Shown here one piece after another: positions 1 to 11,525 of a stretch of DNA of 64,000 nt (position 1 is its first letter; each line of letters opens with the position of its first letter). Made by a program: the position numbers and the translations under genes. The notes under the pieces are model-generated. The model worked only from the letters and a program-made list of their open reading frames with translations, did no database searches and had not been told where the DNA came from. Source of the DNA: Anaeramoeba ignava (Eukaryota > Metamonada > Anaeramoebidae). The DNA lies in assembly GCA_028826165.1 (NCBI GenBank), contig JAPDFW010000100.1:173905-237904 (forward strand). The letters are read 5' to 3'.

Positions 1-441
1 TTTACAATTTAATTTCTTTGCTAATTCTTTTCCTTGTTTAATTGAAACTTCTCTTTTCATTGTTAAATCACTTTTATTTCCAATTAAAATTTTTGGATAA
101 TCTTTATCTTCAATATCAAGAATTCTTTTAATTCTTTCATTAAAATATTTAATATCTTCAAAACTTCTTTTATAAGTAATAGAATAAATCAAAACAAAAA
201 TATCTGTGTATTGCACATATCTTGGAAATGGATCATAATGTTCTTCTTGGGGTGCTGTATCAAGAATATAGAATAATATTTTCTTATTATTTAAATCATT
301 TTCTTTTTTATATTCATCTTCAATAGTTGGATCATAATCTTCAACAAAAATATCCTTTGAAAATCTTATTGCTATTGTTGATTTTCCAACTCCTCCACTT
401 CCAAATAATCCAACTTTTATTTTCATTTCTTTATTTTCCAT
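1..441 (-). CDS. Ras-like small GTPase 1, C-terminus beyond window
   Basis: A 147-codon open frame runs from ATG at 441 to the window edge, so the C-terminus is outside. It is the Ras fold: P-loop GSGGVGKS near residue 10, switch I with PTIED, G4 NKSD, and the LNCK stretch that precedes the SAK motif in its tandem paralogues. The G3 motif is unusual: it reads DTAPQE, so the switch II glycine (Gly60 of Ras) is proline. In the Ras family that glycine contacts the gamma-phosphate of GTP, so switching and hydrolysis are probably altered (inference). It is the first of five same-strand paralogues and has short ATGAAAAA-type repeats just upstream of its start. Family certain; function unknown. Confidence 0.85.
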   Translation of the reverse strand, partial: MENKEMKIKVGLFGSGGVGKSTIAIRFSKDIFVEDYDPTIEDEYKKENDLNNKKILFYILDTAPQEEHYDPFPRYVQYTDIFVLIYSITYKRSFEDIKYFNERIKRILDIEDKDYPKILIGNKSDLTMKREVSIKQGKELAKKLNCK

Positions 442-536
442 TTTTATTATTTAAAAACAAAAAAATGAAAAAAAATGAAAAAAATGAAAAAAATGAAAAA
501 AATGAAAAAAAATGAAAAAAATGAAAATTTTTTTTT

Positions 537-1190
537 TGAATTAATAATAATTTGGAAATAAAATTAAATCAATTATTTAAAAAATGAGAAAATAAAGATT
601 ATTTGTTTAAAATTTAATTTTACTTTTTAAATTAATAATAATTTGGAAATAAAATTAAATCAATTATTTAAAAAATGAGAAAAATAAAGATTATTTGTTT
701 AAAATTTAATTTTACTTTTTCTTGAATTAATAATAATTTGGAAATAAAATTAAATCAATTATTTAAAAAATGAGAAAATAAAGATTATTTGTTTAAAATT
801 TGATTTTACTTTTTTTAAATTAATAATAATTTGGAAATAAAATTAAATCAATTATTTAAAAAATGAAAAATAAAGATTATTTGTTTAAAATTTAATTTTA
901 CTTTTCTTGAATTAATAATAATTTGGAAATAAATCAAATCAATTATTTAAAAAATGAGAAAATAAAGATTATTTGTTTAAAATTTAATTTTACTTTTCTT
1001 AAATTAATAATAATTTAGAAATAAATTAAATCAATTATTTAAAAAATGAGAAAATAAAGATTATTTGTTTAAAATTTGATTTTACTTTTTTTAAATTAAT
1101 AATAATTTGGAAATAAATCAAATCAATTATTTAAAAAATGAAAAAATAAAGATTATTTGTTTAAAATTTGATTTTACTTTTTTTAAAAAA
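537..1190. repeat. 92-bp minisatellite array A, about 7 copies
   Basis: Tandem units of about 90-95 bp, each starting near ATTAATAATAATTTGGAAAT and containing AAAGATTATTTGTTTAAAA. Copies differ by a few substitutions and 1-4 bp indels. The array fills the whole gap between GTPase 1 and GTPase 2 and is the same repeat as array B at 2.5-3.5 kb. No gene is seen in it. Confidence 0.92.
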
Positions 1191-1198
1191 ATCAAAAT

Positions 1199-1797
1199 TC
1201 ACATTAATAAACATTTTCCTTTTTTCTTTTTCTTTTTCTTTTGATTTAGATTTTCTTCTTTTATTGTTTTCAATCTTTCAATTTCAAGAAGAATTGTTTC
1301 ATAAAATATTTGATTAATATTTTCTCCATTTTTAGCAGAAGTTTCAATATATTTACAATTTAATTCTTTTGCTAATTTTTTTCCTTCTTTAATTGAAATT
1401 TCTCTTTTCATTGTTAAATCACTATTATTTCCAATTAAAACTTTTGGATAATCTTTATCTTCAATATTAAGAATTCTTTTAATTCTTTCATCAAAATATT
1501 TAATATCTTCAAAGCTATGCTTATCAGTAATTGAATAAACTAAAACAAAAATATCTCTTCTTCTAATAGAACGTGAGAGTGTATCACCAAATTCTTCTTG
1601 ATGAGATATATCAAAAATATTTAATTTTATTTTCTTATCATTTAAATTAATTTTATTTCTTTTTCATATTCTTCTTCAATAGTTGGATCATATTCTTCAA
1701 TAAAAATATCTTGAATATATTTGATTACTATTCTTGATTTATAAGATCCATAACCTCCAACTATTCCAATTTTTATTTCCATTTCTTTATTTTCCAT
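1199..1797 (-). pseudogene. Ras-like GTPase 2, degenerate and frameshifted
   Basis: Homologous along its whole length to the neighbouring Ras genes, from ATG at 1797 to a CLLM CaaX box at 1199. After about 51 codons a one-base loss near 1650 stops the frame; a +1 shift restores the family sequence through to the end. Several nucleotide-binding motifs are also damaged: the P-loop reads GGYGSYKS (Gly before Lys replaced by Tyr), G3 reads DISHQ, and G4 reads NNSD instead of NKSD. The frameshift alone could be a sequencing error, but three eroded GTP-binding motifs suggest a decaying copy or a non-GTPase pseudoenzyme. The 3' part including the lysine-rich tail and CaaX box is intact. Confidence 0.8.
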
Positions 1798-1856
1798 TTT
1801 TATTATTTAAAAACAAATATTTAAAAAAAATGAAAAAAATGAAAAAATGAAAAAAA

Positions 1857-2426
1857 TCACATTAATAAACATTTTCCTTTTTTCTTTTTCTTTTGATTTT
1901 GATTTTTTAATTCAATTTCAAGAAGAATTGTTTCATAAAATATTTGATTAATATTTTCTCCAGTTTTAGCAGAAGTTTCAATAAATTTACAATTTAATTC
2001 TTTTGCTAATTCTTTTCCTTTTTCAATTGAAATTTCTCTTTTCATTGTTAAATCACTTTTATTTCCAATTAAAACTTTTGGATAATCTTTATCTTCAATA
2101 TCAAGAATGTATTTAATTTCTTTATCAAAATTTTTAATAACTTCAAAGCTATGCTTATCAGTAATAGAATAAATCAAAACAAAAATATTTGTTTGACGAA
2201 CATAATTTGGAAATGGATCATAACTGCTGTCTTGAGATGCTGTATCAAGAATATTGAATTTTATTTTCTTATTATTTAAATCATTTTTTTTTATATAAAT
2301 ATCATCAATAGTTGGATCATAATCTTCAATAAAAATATTCTTTAAAAATCTAGTTGTTATTGTTGATTTACCAACTCCTCCAACTCCAAATAATCCAATT
2401 TTTATTTCTATTTCTTTATTTTCCAT
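1857..2426 (-). CDS. Ras-like small GTPase 3 (CaaX CLLM)
   Basis: Intact intronless 189-aa Ras-family GTPase. Visible motifs are P-loop GVGGVGKST (about residues 14-22), switch I DYDPTIDD with the Thr35 equivalent, G4 NKSD, G5 ETSAK, a lysine-rich hypervariable tail and a C-terminal CLLM. A CaaX box ending in Met is normally a farnesylation signal, so membrane anchoring is expected. G3 is DTASQD: Gly60 is replaced by Ser while the catalytic-position Gln is kept, so GTP hydrolysis or switching may be impaired (inference). The start is the ATG following the T-tract/CAT upstream element shared with its paralogues. Target pathway cannot be told. Confidence 0.88.
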   Translation of the reverse strand: MENKEIEIKIGLFGVGGVGKSTITTRFLKNIFIEDYDPTIDDIYIKKNDLNNKKIKFNILDTASQDSSYDPFPNYVRQTNIFVLIYSITDKHSFEVIKNFDKEIKYILDIEDKDYPKVLIGNKSDLTMKREISIEKGKELAKELNCKFIETSAKTGENINQIFYETILLEIELKNQNQKKKKKGKCLLM

Positions 2427-2493
2427 TTTTATTATTTAAAAACAAAAAAATGAAAAAAATGAAAAAAATGAAAAAAAATGAAAAAAATGAAAA

Positions 2494-3515
2494 TTTTTTT
2501 GAATTAATAATAATTTGGAAATAAAATCAAATCAATTATTTAAAAAATGAAAAAATAAAGATTATTTGTTTAAAATTTTATTTTACTTTTCTTAAATTAA
2601 TAATAATTTGGAAATAAATCAAATCAATTATTTAAAAAATGAAAAAATAAAGATTATTTGTTTAAAATTTTATTTTACTTTTCTTGAATTAATAATAATT
2701 TGGAAATAAATTAAATCAATTATTTAAAAAATGAAAAAAAGATTATTTGTTTAAAATTTAATTTTAATTTTTTTGAATTAATAATAATTTAGAAATAAAT
2801 TAAATCAATTATTTAAAAAATGAGAAAATAAAGATTATTTGTTTAAAATTTTATTTTAATTTTTTTGAATTAATAATAATTTGGAAATAAAATCAAATCA
2901 ATTATTTAAAAAATGAGAAAATAAAGATTATTTGTTTAAAATTTTATTTTACTTTTCTTGAATTAATAATAATTTGGAAATAAAATTAAATCAATTATTT
3001 AAAAAATGAGAAAATAAAGATTATTTGTTTAAAATTTTATTTTACTTTTCTTGAATTAATAATAATTTAGAAATAAATTAAATCAATTATTTAAAAAATG
3101 AGAAAATAAAGATTATTTGTTTAAAATTTTATTTTAATTTTTTTGAATTAATAATAATTTGGAAATAAAATCAAATCAATTATTTAAAAAATGAGAAAAT
3201 AAAAATTATTTGTTTAAAATTTAATTTTAATTTTTTTGAATTAATAATAATTTGGAAATAAAATCAAATCAATTATTTAAAAAATGAGAAAATAAGGATT
3301 ATTTGTTTAAAATTTAATTTTAATTTTTTTGAATTAATAATAATTTAGAAATAAATTAAATCAATTATTTAAAAAATGAAAAATAAAGATTATTTGTTTA
3401 AAATTTTATTTTACTTTTCTTGAATTAATAATAATTTGGAAATAAAATAAATCAATTATTTAAAAAATGAAAAATAAAGATTATTTGTTTAAAATTTTAT
3501 TTTACTTTTTTTAAA
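2494..3515. repeat. 92-bp minisatellite array B, about 11 copies
   Basis: The same ~92-bp unit as array A, about eleven head-to-tail copies filling the gap between GTPase 3 and GTPase 4. Units vary slightly, for example AAAATTTAATTTTAC versus AAAATTTTATTTTAC. Because identical repeats separate successive Ras paralogues, unequal exchange through the arrays could have produced the gene cluster (inference). No coding potential is seen. Confidence 0.93.
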
Positions 3516-3526
3516 AAAATCAAAAT

Positions 3527-4123
3527 TCACATTAATAAACATTTTCCTTTTTTCTTTTTCTTTTGATTTTGATTATTTTGATTTTCTTTTTGATTTTCTA
3601 TTGTTTTCAATCTTTCAATTTCAAGAAGAATTGTTTCATAAAATATTTGATTAATATTTTCTCCAGTTTTAGCAGAAGTTTCAATAAATTTACAATTTAA
3701 TTCTTTTGCTAATTTTTTTCCTTTTTCAATTGAAACTTCTCTTTTTGTAAATAAATCACTTTTATTTCCAATTAAAACTTTTGGATAATTTTCACAATCA
3801 AAAAATCTCTGAATTTTGTCATGAAAAAATTGAACTTCTTTCAAACTAAGTTTTCTAGTAATTGAATAAACTAAAACAAAAATATTTGATTCTTTGATCC
3901 AATTTTCAATAATTAGAGAATATTCTTCATTTCCTGCAGTATCAATAATTGAAAAATTAATTTGTTCATCATTTAAAGTTATTCTTTTTCGAAAAAAATC
4001 TTCAATAGTTGGATCATATTCTGGAAGAAATCTTTCATCAATAAATTTTGTTACTATTGATGATTTTCCAACTCCTCCAGCTCCAAAAATACACACTTTC
4101 ACTTTTAATTCTTTATCATCCAT
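3527..4123 (-). CDS. Ras-like small GTPase 4 (CaaX CLLM)
   Basis: Intact 198-aa Ras-family protein. P-loop GAGGVGKSS, switch I EYDPTIED, G3 DTAGNEEYS, G4 NKSD, G5 ETSAK, then an Asn/Gln/Lys-rich tail ending GKCLLM. It is the most Ras-like member of the cluster because Gly60 is kept, but the catalytic Gln61 equivalent is Asn. In classical Ras, changes at this position slow hydrolysis, so a long-lived GTP state is plausible (inference from the family). Prenylation at the CaaX Cys should place it on membranes. It lies downstream of minisatellite array B and 94 bp from GTPase 5. Confidence 0.9.
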   Translation of the reverse strand: MDDKELKVKVCIFGAGGVGKSSIVTKFIDERFLPEYDPTIEDFFRKRITLNDEQINFSIIDTAGNEEYSLIIENWIKESNIFVLVYSITRKLSLKEVQFFHDKIQRFFDCENYPKVLIGNKSDLFTKREVSIEKGKKLAKELNCKFIETSAKTGENINQIFYETILLEIERLKTIENQKENQNNQNQKKKKKGKCLLM

Positions 4124-4217
4124 TTTGATATTTTGATATTTTTTAAAAAGGAGAATAAAAAAATGAAAATGATTTTTTTTTTGAAAAATTTTTTATTTTA
4201 GAAATTTGAAAAGAATT

Positions 4218-4871
4218 TCACATTAATAAACATTTTCCTTTCTTCTTTTGATTTTGATTATTTTGATTTTGATTTTGATTTTGATTATTTTGATTTTGAT
4301 TATTTTGATTTTGATTATTTTGATTTTGATTATTTTGATTTTGATTTTGATTCTTTTTTAATTCTTCAAATTCAAGAAGTAAAGATTCATAAAATATTTG
4401 ATTAATATTTTCTCCAGTTTTAGCAGAAGTTTCAATATATTTACAATTTAATTCTCTTGCTAATTCTTTTCCTTCTTTACATGTGATTTGCCTTTTTGTA
4501 AATAAATCACTTTTATTTCCAATTAAAATTTTTGGATACTTTTTTTCTTCTTTTGAATAATCAGTAATTTTTTGATAAATAATTTTGATTTGATTAAAAC
4601 TCAATCTATCAGTAATAGAATAAACCAAAATAATTCTATCACAATATTCAATAGAGTTATTAAATATAAATTCAGAATCATCACTTGTTGTATCAAGAAT
4701 ATAAATATAAATTGATTCATCATCTAAATCAAATTTTCTTCTAAATCTATTTCCCATTCCCATTTCTATTTCTTCAACAAATTCATTCATTAAAAATCTC
4801 ATTATCATTGATGATTTTCCAACACCTTTGAATCCAAACAAACCAATTCTTATTTCTAAATCATTATCCAT
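4218..4871 (-). CDS. Ras-like small GTPase 5, switch regions eroded, QN-rich tail
   Basis: Intact 217-aa Ras paralogue with a normal P-loop (GFKGVGKSS), G4 NKSD and G5 ETSAK, but the effector parts are replaced: switch I carries GMGNRF where PTIED is expected, so the Mg/GTP-binding Thr35 is missing, and G3 reads DTTSDD with neither Gly60 nor Gln61. A run of QN/NQ dipeptides (about residues 170-208) separates the G domain from KKKGKCLLM, the prenylation signal. It probably binds nucleotide but is unlikely to switch conventionally (inference). The CAT-containing T-tract element lies just upstream (minus strand), at about 4890-4930. Confidence 0.88.
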   Translation of the reverse strand: MDNDLEIRIGLFGFKGVGKSSMIMRFLMNEFVEEIEMGMGNRFRRKFDLDDESIYIYILDTTSDDSEFIFNNSIEYCDRIILVYSITDRLSFNQIKIIYQKITDYSKEEKKYPKILIGNKSDLFTKRQITCKEGKELARELNCKYIETSAKTGENINQIFYESLLLEFEELKKNQNQNQNNQNQNNQNQNNQNQNNQNQNQNQNNQNQKKKGKCLLM

Positions 4872-5042
4872 TTTTTTAATTATTAAATAAAAATAAAAAT
4901 GAAAATGAAAATGAAAATGAAAATGAAAATATTTTTACTTTTTTTTTAGTTTAATTTTTGTTCTCAAAGTAAGAAAAAAAAAACAGAAAGAAAAGAAATT
5001 TTTTTTTTTTTGAGGAAAAATAAATGTTGATCTCCTTTTAAA

Positions 5043-8000
5043 TCATTTTCTTTCTGAAAAATAATTTGTTTTTGTCATTTCTGAAAATTCAATTTTTGGA
5101 GGGAAAATATTAAGAAATCCATTGCATTTTGAAATTTCATTTTGAGTTTGAATATCATAATGTTTGAATTTAATTTCTTTAGATTGACAACCAATAATTG
5201 AAATTTGAGGGAATCTAACAACACCCGATTTTAAAGGAACAATTTTCCAGAATAAAGTATGTGATAGTTTCCTTTGGAATGTAAAGAAATATTTAGTTTT
5301 TCCAGCAATTAACCATTCAGAAAAATCAGCATTTAATTCCAAACAAAATTTTTTATCGATAGAATTTTGATTATTTGTTGAAAGAATAACTTTGATTGAG
5401 AAATCCTCTCCAAAATTAAAGGAAACAGGTCGATATATTGAGCAAATTACTTTTCTGGGTGTTTTTGATTGAAATAAATTGAGTGGATATGAAAAAAACT
5501 CCAAAATATCTGGTGGTGAATTTTCTTGTTTTGCAACTTGTTCCAATTGAGCTTTTTTAAAGTAAATGTAGAATTGAGATAATCCTTTCAAGGTTTTTGG
5601 TTTGTCTTCAAGATTCTTTTCAGAATTTGAGTCTAAAATTTCGGATTCGAAAACTTGATTATCGAATCCGAATAATTTTTTTGTGATCATTTTACTCTTT
5701 GGAATATTTTGATCTGAAATAAATCGTTTGGCAACTTTTTTGGAATTTGGAGTGCCATCCAAATTTTCTAAATTTTGGTATGTTTGTGGTTCTTGATCTT
5801 GTTGTGATTTATCGAAGTTTATTCTTTTCTGGTGATTTATAGTTTCTTCTCCACTTTTTTCTGAAAAAGACATATCTTTTGTTAAATCAATAATGCACCA
5901 ATTTTCATTAGAAGTATTTGATGATCTGTTTGAAATGCTTTGATTATTTTCTGAAGTTTTGATTATTTTCTGAGTTTTGATTATTTTCTGAGTTTTGATT
6001 ATTTTCTGAGTTTTGATTTAAACTGATAGAATTAAATACTGGTTCTGTTTTTTCATTTTCATTTTCATTTTCATTTATTTCATTTTCATTTTCATTTTCA
6101 ATTACATTTATTTTTGTTTTTTCTTTATCTAAATCACTTTCTGTTTCGCTTTCAATATCACTTTCTGTTTCACTTTCAATATCACTTTCTGTTTGACTTT
6201 TAGTTACACTTTCACTTATACTTTCACTTTCAGTTTCATGTATTAAATCTATTTCTTGTTCTTGAAAATTAAAAAATAGTGAATTTTCTTCATTTTGTGA
6301 ATTGAGGTTTGATTTTTCTTGATCTTGCAATTCTGATAAATTCAATTTCTCACGTTTTTCTTTCAGTTTGTAAACAAAAGAAATTTGTTGAGATGGTGCA
6401 ATAACTGTTCCAATATTCAGAGCTTCTTTTGGCAAAGGAACACTTTCGTAAACAATTTTCTCATCATTTTGAATGATATCACTAATCATGATATTTTGAT
6501 CCACAATTTCAATAGGAAATGAAACTTTTGATTCTAAAACAATTTGAACAAATTTGAAAAAATCCTTATCAATTTGTATATTTTTGACATTGGTCGAGAT
6601 ATCAAAGGGAACTTTTGTGTTGAGATTGTATTGATTCTGGAAGATTGTATGAAGATCTTTTGGTTCTTGTTTGGTGTAGTCGAATTTGATTTGGATGTTG
6701 TTTGATAATTCATGTTTTTCTTTTGGATTATCAAAATTGATGCCATTTTTAATTGGAATTGGAATTGGAATTGGAACAATAGGAAGAAAAAAAATAACTT
6801 CTTGATTCTTGGGAATATCTTTCATTTCAATTTTTGCTTCGTTATAAAATGGACTTTGTTTGGAAACTTTTATGCAAGTTAGAGGAATATTAATGGATGT
6901 GAATTTTTGTTCTTGATCTTTGATATAAATTGTGATTTGGTCTTTTTCTTGAAGAGAATCTGTTTTATTTCGAGAAATAGTTGAAAGTAAATGTTTGATA
7001 TCGTGTGCTGAATAAATGGAAGCATTTGAAGATTCAATTTGTAAGTTTTGTTTTGGAAGAATTTGTATATTTGACGAAAAAATTTTGAGTGTTCCTGAAT
7101 TAATTGAATCGTTTTGAGTTTTTATATTTGCTTGGATCACGCATGGTTTATTTGGTGAGAAAGACTCTGGTTGAAACAATTGGAAATCAAGGAATGAATT
7201 TTTTGGAGAAACTCGACAAAATGTATGATGTTGTTTTTGGTATTTTTTAACAACTCGAAGATTTCCCAAATAAAGTTTCAATTTCGAAAGGATAAATCTT
7301 CCTATTATATTTGAAATTTGAGAAAATTTCATTGAATTAGTTCCTGGTTGAAGAATAATCGTTGGTTTTTTGTCTTTGTCTTTTTTCTCGTTATTTTTGT
7401 CTTTTTCTTGAATTATTTCTTGAATTATTTCTTTTCCAATTTCAAATTTATATTCTCTTTTTTTGGGACTTGATTTTTCTTTCTTTGTGTTTTTGGAAGT
7501 AAGAATTAAGACTATTCTTTCACAAGAAAAAGGAACTCCAATTAAATTTGTAATTTCGCAATCAATATCAATAGGAAATCCTATTGGAACACTTTCTTGA
7601 TTATGTGATTTTTTCAGTTCAATTTTGAATAAAGAATTTGTTGAATGAGTAAAAATACGTGCACAATTTTTAATTTTATTTTGTATATCAAGAATTATCA
7701 AGTTTTTCTCGTATTCTGGGTATTCAAAATTAGGAGAAAGACTAACAAGACGTGTGATGATATATTTGTCCCAACTATTCATTTTTGAATAACAAAGCAA
7801 TAATTTTGGAATTAAATCTTTTGCAAGTGAAAACCAATTTTCTTCCATAAAATTTTGGAGTAATAATCGTAAAATTTCTTCTGCTTGAACAAATTTTTCA
7901 TTAATTCTAAAAAGTAATAAATTGAATTAATTAAATTAAATTAATTGAATTAATTAAATAAAATAAAAATTAAATTAAATAAATTAAATTAAATAAATTA

Positions 8001-11000
8001 AATTAAATAAATAAATTAAATAAAATTAAATTAAATAAAAGGTAAATAAAATGTAAATAAAATGTAAATAAAAAGGTAAATAAATAAAATGTAAATAAAA
8101 TAAATTAAAATAAATAAATAAAAAGGTAAATAAAAGGTAAATAAAATTAAATAAAATGTAAATAAAATGTAAATTAAAATAAATAAAAAGGTAAATAAAA
8201 GGTAAATAAAAGGTAAATAAAATGTAAATAAAATAAAGGTAAATAAAAGGTAAATAAAATAAAGGTAAATAAAAGGTAAATAAAAGGTAAATAAAAGGTA
8301 AATAAAAATGTAAAATAAAATGTAAATAAAAAGGTAAATAAAAGGTAAATAAAAGGTAAATAAAAGGTAAATAAAAAGGTAAAAAAAATGTAAATAAAAA
8401 GGTAAATAAAAGGTAAATAAAATGTAAATAAAAGGTAAATAAAATGTAAATAAAATGTAAATAAAAGGTAAATAAAATGTAAATAAAAGGTAAATAAAAG
8501 GTAAATAAAAGGTAAATAAAAGGTAAATAAAATGTAAATAAAATGTAAATAAAAGGTAAATAAAAGGTAAATAAAAGGTAAATAAAATGTAAATAAAAGG
8601 TAAATAAAATGTAAATAAAAGGTAAATAAAAGGTAAATAAAAAGGTAAATAAAATGTAAATTAAAGTAAATAAAAGGTAAATAAAAGGTAAATAAAAGGT
8701 AAATAAAATGTAAATAAAAAGGTAAATAAAAGGTAAATAAAAGTAAATAAAGATAAATTAAAAAGTAAATAAAAAGGTAAATAAAATTAAAGTAAATAAA
8801 AGGTAAATAAAAAGGTAAATAAAAGGTAAAATAAAAGGTAAATAAAATGTAAAATAAATATAAATATAAATTAAATTAAATTAAAGTAAATAAAAGGTAA
8901 ATAAAATGTAAATAAAAGGTAAATAAAAGGTAAATAAAAGGTAAATAAAATGTAAATAAAAATTAAAAAATAAAAAGGTAAATAAAAGGTAAATAAAATG
9001 TAAATAAAATGTAAATAAAAGGTAAATAAAATGTAAATAAAATGTAAATAAAATGTAAATAAAAGGTAAATAAAATGTAAATAAAAGGTAAATAAAAGGT
9101 AAATAAAAGGTAAATAAAAGGTAAATAAAAGGTAAATAAAAGGTAAAATAAAATGTAAATAAAAGGTAAATAAAATGTAAATTAAATGTAAATAAAAGGT
9201 AAATAAAAGGTAAATAAAAAGTAAAAAAATAAATATAAATATAAATTAAATTAAATTAAATAAAATGTACATATATGCATTTGCTAGATCAATTTCAAGT
9301 TTTTGAGCAGAATGTGTTCTAAGTTTATTTGATTGACTATACTTATTAATTGTTGATTGAGTAAGAGATATATAAAAGAGCCAAAATTCATTATCATTTT
9401 GGAAAGCTTGTTGAATCTTAATATTTTCTGCAAAAAATTTATTAAAAATAGAATTTGTAATAGGATCTGCTGATTGTATTGATTTAGGGATTTGTTTTTC
9501 AAGAACAAAAATAGAAAGCTTCCGAGCAAGTTCAACTTTTCCAACCAAATGTTTAAGAGAGAAAATTAAATCACGAACAAAAATATCGAGCTGACCTTGC
9601 ATAGCAAATAGTTGTTTGGCTTCATTTTCAGGAAGTAAAGCAAGAGGATTTTCAAGAGTGCATGCACTTATGATATCAAACGAAGATGAAATTGCCCAAA
9701 TTGTACTGAAAATGGGAGTGAAATTTGTGTTTAGAAGAAGTTCTCTCTTCATGGATTGAATAAAAATTAAACCGTGTTTTGCAAGATCTTTTAATAAGCG
9801 TTTTTTGAGGAAAAGTTTTGATTTTCTTATCATAATGTATAAACGACAATCAAATTCTGTGATTTTCTTTGATAGAAGAAGATCTCGATAAGGTTTTGCA
9901 TTTTCTGATAAAATATTTATTCCCCAATAAGGTGAATTTTCTGATACAAATTCTTGAAATAATTGACCTTTGTTTTTCTTTATTATTGCTTGATTTTCTT
10001 TTATTAAATTATTTGTATTGTTTGTTTTGTTTTTATAAAAATTAATTGTTTCTTTGAGTAAAATTTCTAGTTTATCATATTGTTTAACAGCTTTTTCGAT
10101 GAGATCAAATTGTTCGAATAAAAATGCTTTTTGTTCCTTTTTTTAAATTTAAATTTATTTATAAAATTCATTTATAAATTTAAAATTTATTTAAAATTTC
10201 ATTTATAAAATTCATTTATAAAATTAAAATTAAAATTATAATTAAATTTAAATTTGAAATTAAAAATATATTTTTTACTTTTGCTACAAAAATATCAAAA
10301 AAATCTGCTTCTTTTTTATCTTCCATTTCAAGAATCTTCATTGAAATATTTTCCTTTCTTTGACCAAAAGCATTACAAATATTAGATTGAAATTTAGAAA
10401 GAAAATCAGCCCAACTAGGATCTTCAGCAGAAAAATCACCACCTTCTTGAAATTGAACAACTCTAACATGAGAACATCTATTTTTAACAGTAACTTCTTT
10501 TTGGAGTAAATCGTATATTTTTTTTTGTCTGCGTGAAGCAAACATTTTATTGCCGCTATAATAAGTAACAGTTGCAAATAAAATGAGCCAATCGACTCTA
10601 AGTGAATTCTTGTTTTCCCACCATATTTTAAGTTGTGGTTTAATTGATTTCTTAAATAAATTTGTTTCGTCGCATTTGAATACATAAAGATATAAAAATG
10701 GTTCTTGTTCTTGTTTTTTGCTTGTGTTTCTTGTTGATATTATGTTACGATCAGTTATAAATTGTGGGTTAATTGTCATTGATTCATAAATTTTATCTCT
10801 TCTTCTTGAATTAATATTTGTAAGTGGAAAATGTTTTTGAAGTGATATTGAAACATCTTTCCAAACATCTGAAACGTCTTCAACTAATTAATATTAAATT
10901 AAATATTAAAATAAATATTATATTAAATATTAAAATAAATATTAAAATAAATATTATATTAAATATTAAATTAAATATTAAATTAAATATTAAATTAAAT

Positions 11001-11525
11001 ATTAAATTAAATATTATATTAAATATTATATTAAATATTAAATTAAATATTATATTAAATATTATATTAAATATTATATTAAATATTAAATTAAATATTA
11101 AATTAAATATTATATTAAATATTAAATTAAATATTAAAATAAATATTAAATTAAATATTAAAATAAATATTATATTAAATATTAAAATAAATATTAAATT
11201 AAATATTATATTAAATATTAAATATTATATTAAATATTATAAATTAAATATTTAAATTAAATATTATATTAAATGTCAAATAAATATTATATTAAATATT
11301 ATATTTAATATTAAATATTATATTAAATATTATATTAAATATTATATTAAATATTATATTAAATATTAAATTAAATATTATATTAAATATTAAATTAAAT
11401 ATTAAATTAAATATTAAATTAAATATTAAAATAAATATTATAATAAATATTATATTAAATATTATATATTATATTAAATATTATTTGTTATTTTTAAACA
11501 AACCAAATATAATTGGATTTTGCAT
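5043..11525 (-). CDS. TRAPPC10: TRAPP II complex subunit TRAPPC10/Trs130-like, 4 exons
   Basis: Four exons assemble in frame: 11504-11525 (22 nt), 10279-10883, 9271-10136 and 5043-7906, about 1450 aa, somewhat longer than the human protein (about 1260). The N-terminus carries the TRAPPC10-type block (PFLYLYVFKCDE, WLILFATV, RVVQFQ), followed by the helical middle part (FLFEQFDLIEKAVKQYDKLE; WFSLAKDLIPKLLLCYSKM) and a beta-rich C-terminal part with AGKTKYFF and GVVRFPQISI. TRAPP II is a Golgi/endosomal tethering complex and Rab exchange factor. Exon 4 needs one base removed at about 5954, inside an 18-nt QNSENN repeat, to join its two open frames. Intron 3 is 1.36 kb of simple repeat. The frames agree at all three junctions. 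TRAPPC11 is the less likely alternative. Confidence 0.85.
7907..9270 (-). repeat. TRAPPC10 intron 3: AAATAAAAGGT/AAATAAAATGT repeat
   Basis: The intron is almost entirely an irregular 10-11-bp repeat, GTAAATAAAAG and GTAAATAAAAT on the plus strand. Splice sites on the minus strand are GTACAT at 9270 and TTTTTAG ending at 7907. On the opposite, non-transcribed strand every unit contains AG-GTAAAT, a perfect donor-like word for this genome. No gene is seen. Confidence 0.9.
10884..11503 (-). repeat. TRAPPC10 intron 1: AATATTAAATT/ATATTAAAT repeat
   Basis: About 600 bp of AATATTAAATTA and AATATTATATTA units. The plus strand is open for 143 codons only because the unit length is a multiple of three. 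Splice sites GTTTGT at 11503 and AATTAG ending at 10884 join a 22-nt first exon to exon 2 in phase 1. Confidence 0.85.

Noticed and set aside
537-3515. CRISPR-like regular repeats
   Set aside because: Units are contiguous with no unique spacers, differ from one another and sit in a eukaryotic genome; they are minisatellites.
5944-5960. Micro-intron or programmed frameshift in TRAPPC10
   Set aside because: The extra base sits inside a near-perfect 18-nt repeat and no slippery or splice signal is seen; a one-base sequencing or repeat error is simpler.
10824-11255. 143-codon KLNIKLNI frame on the plus strand
   Set aside because: Lies in TRAPPC10 intron 1 repeat and only reflects repeat length.
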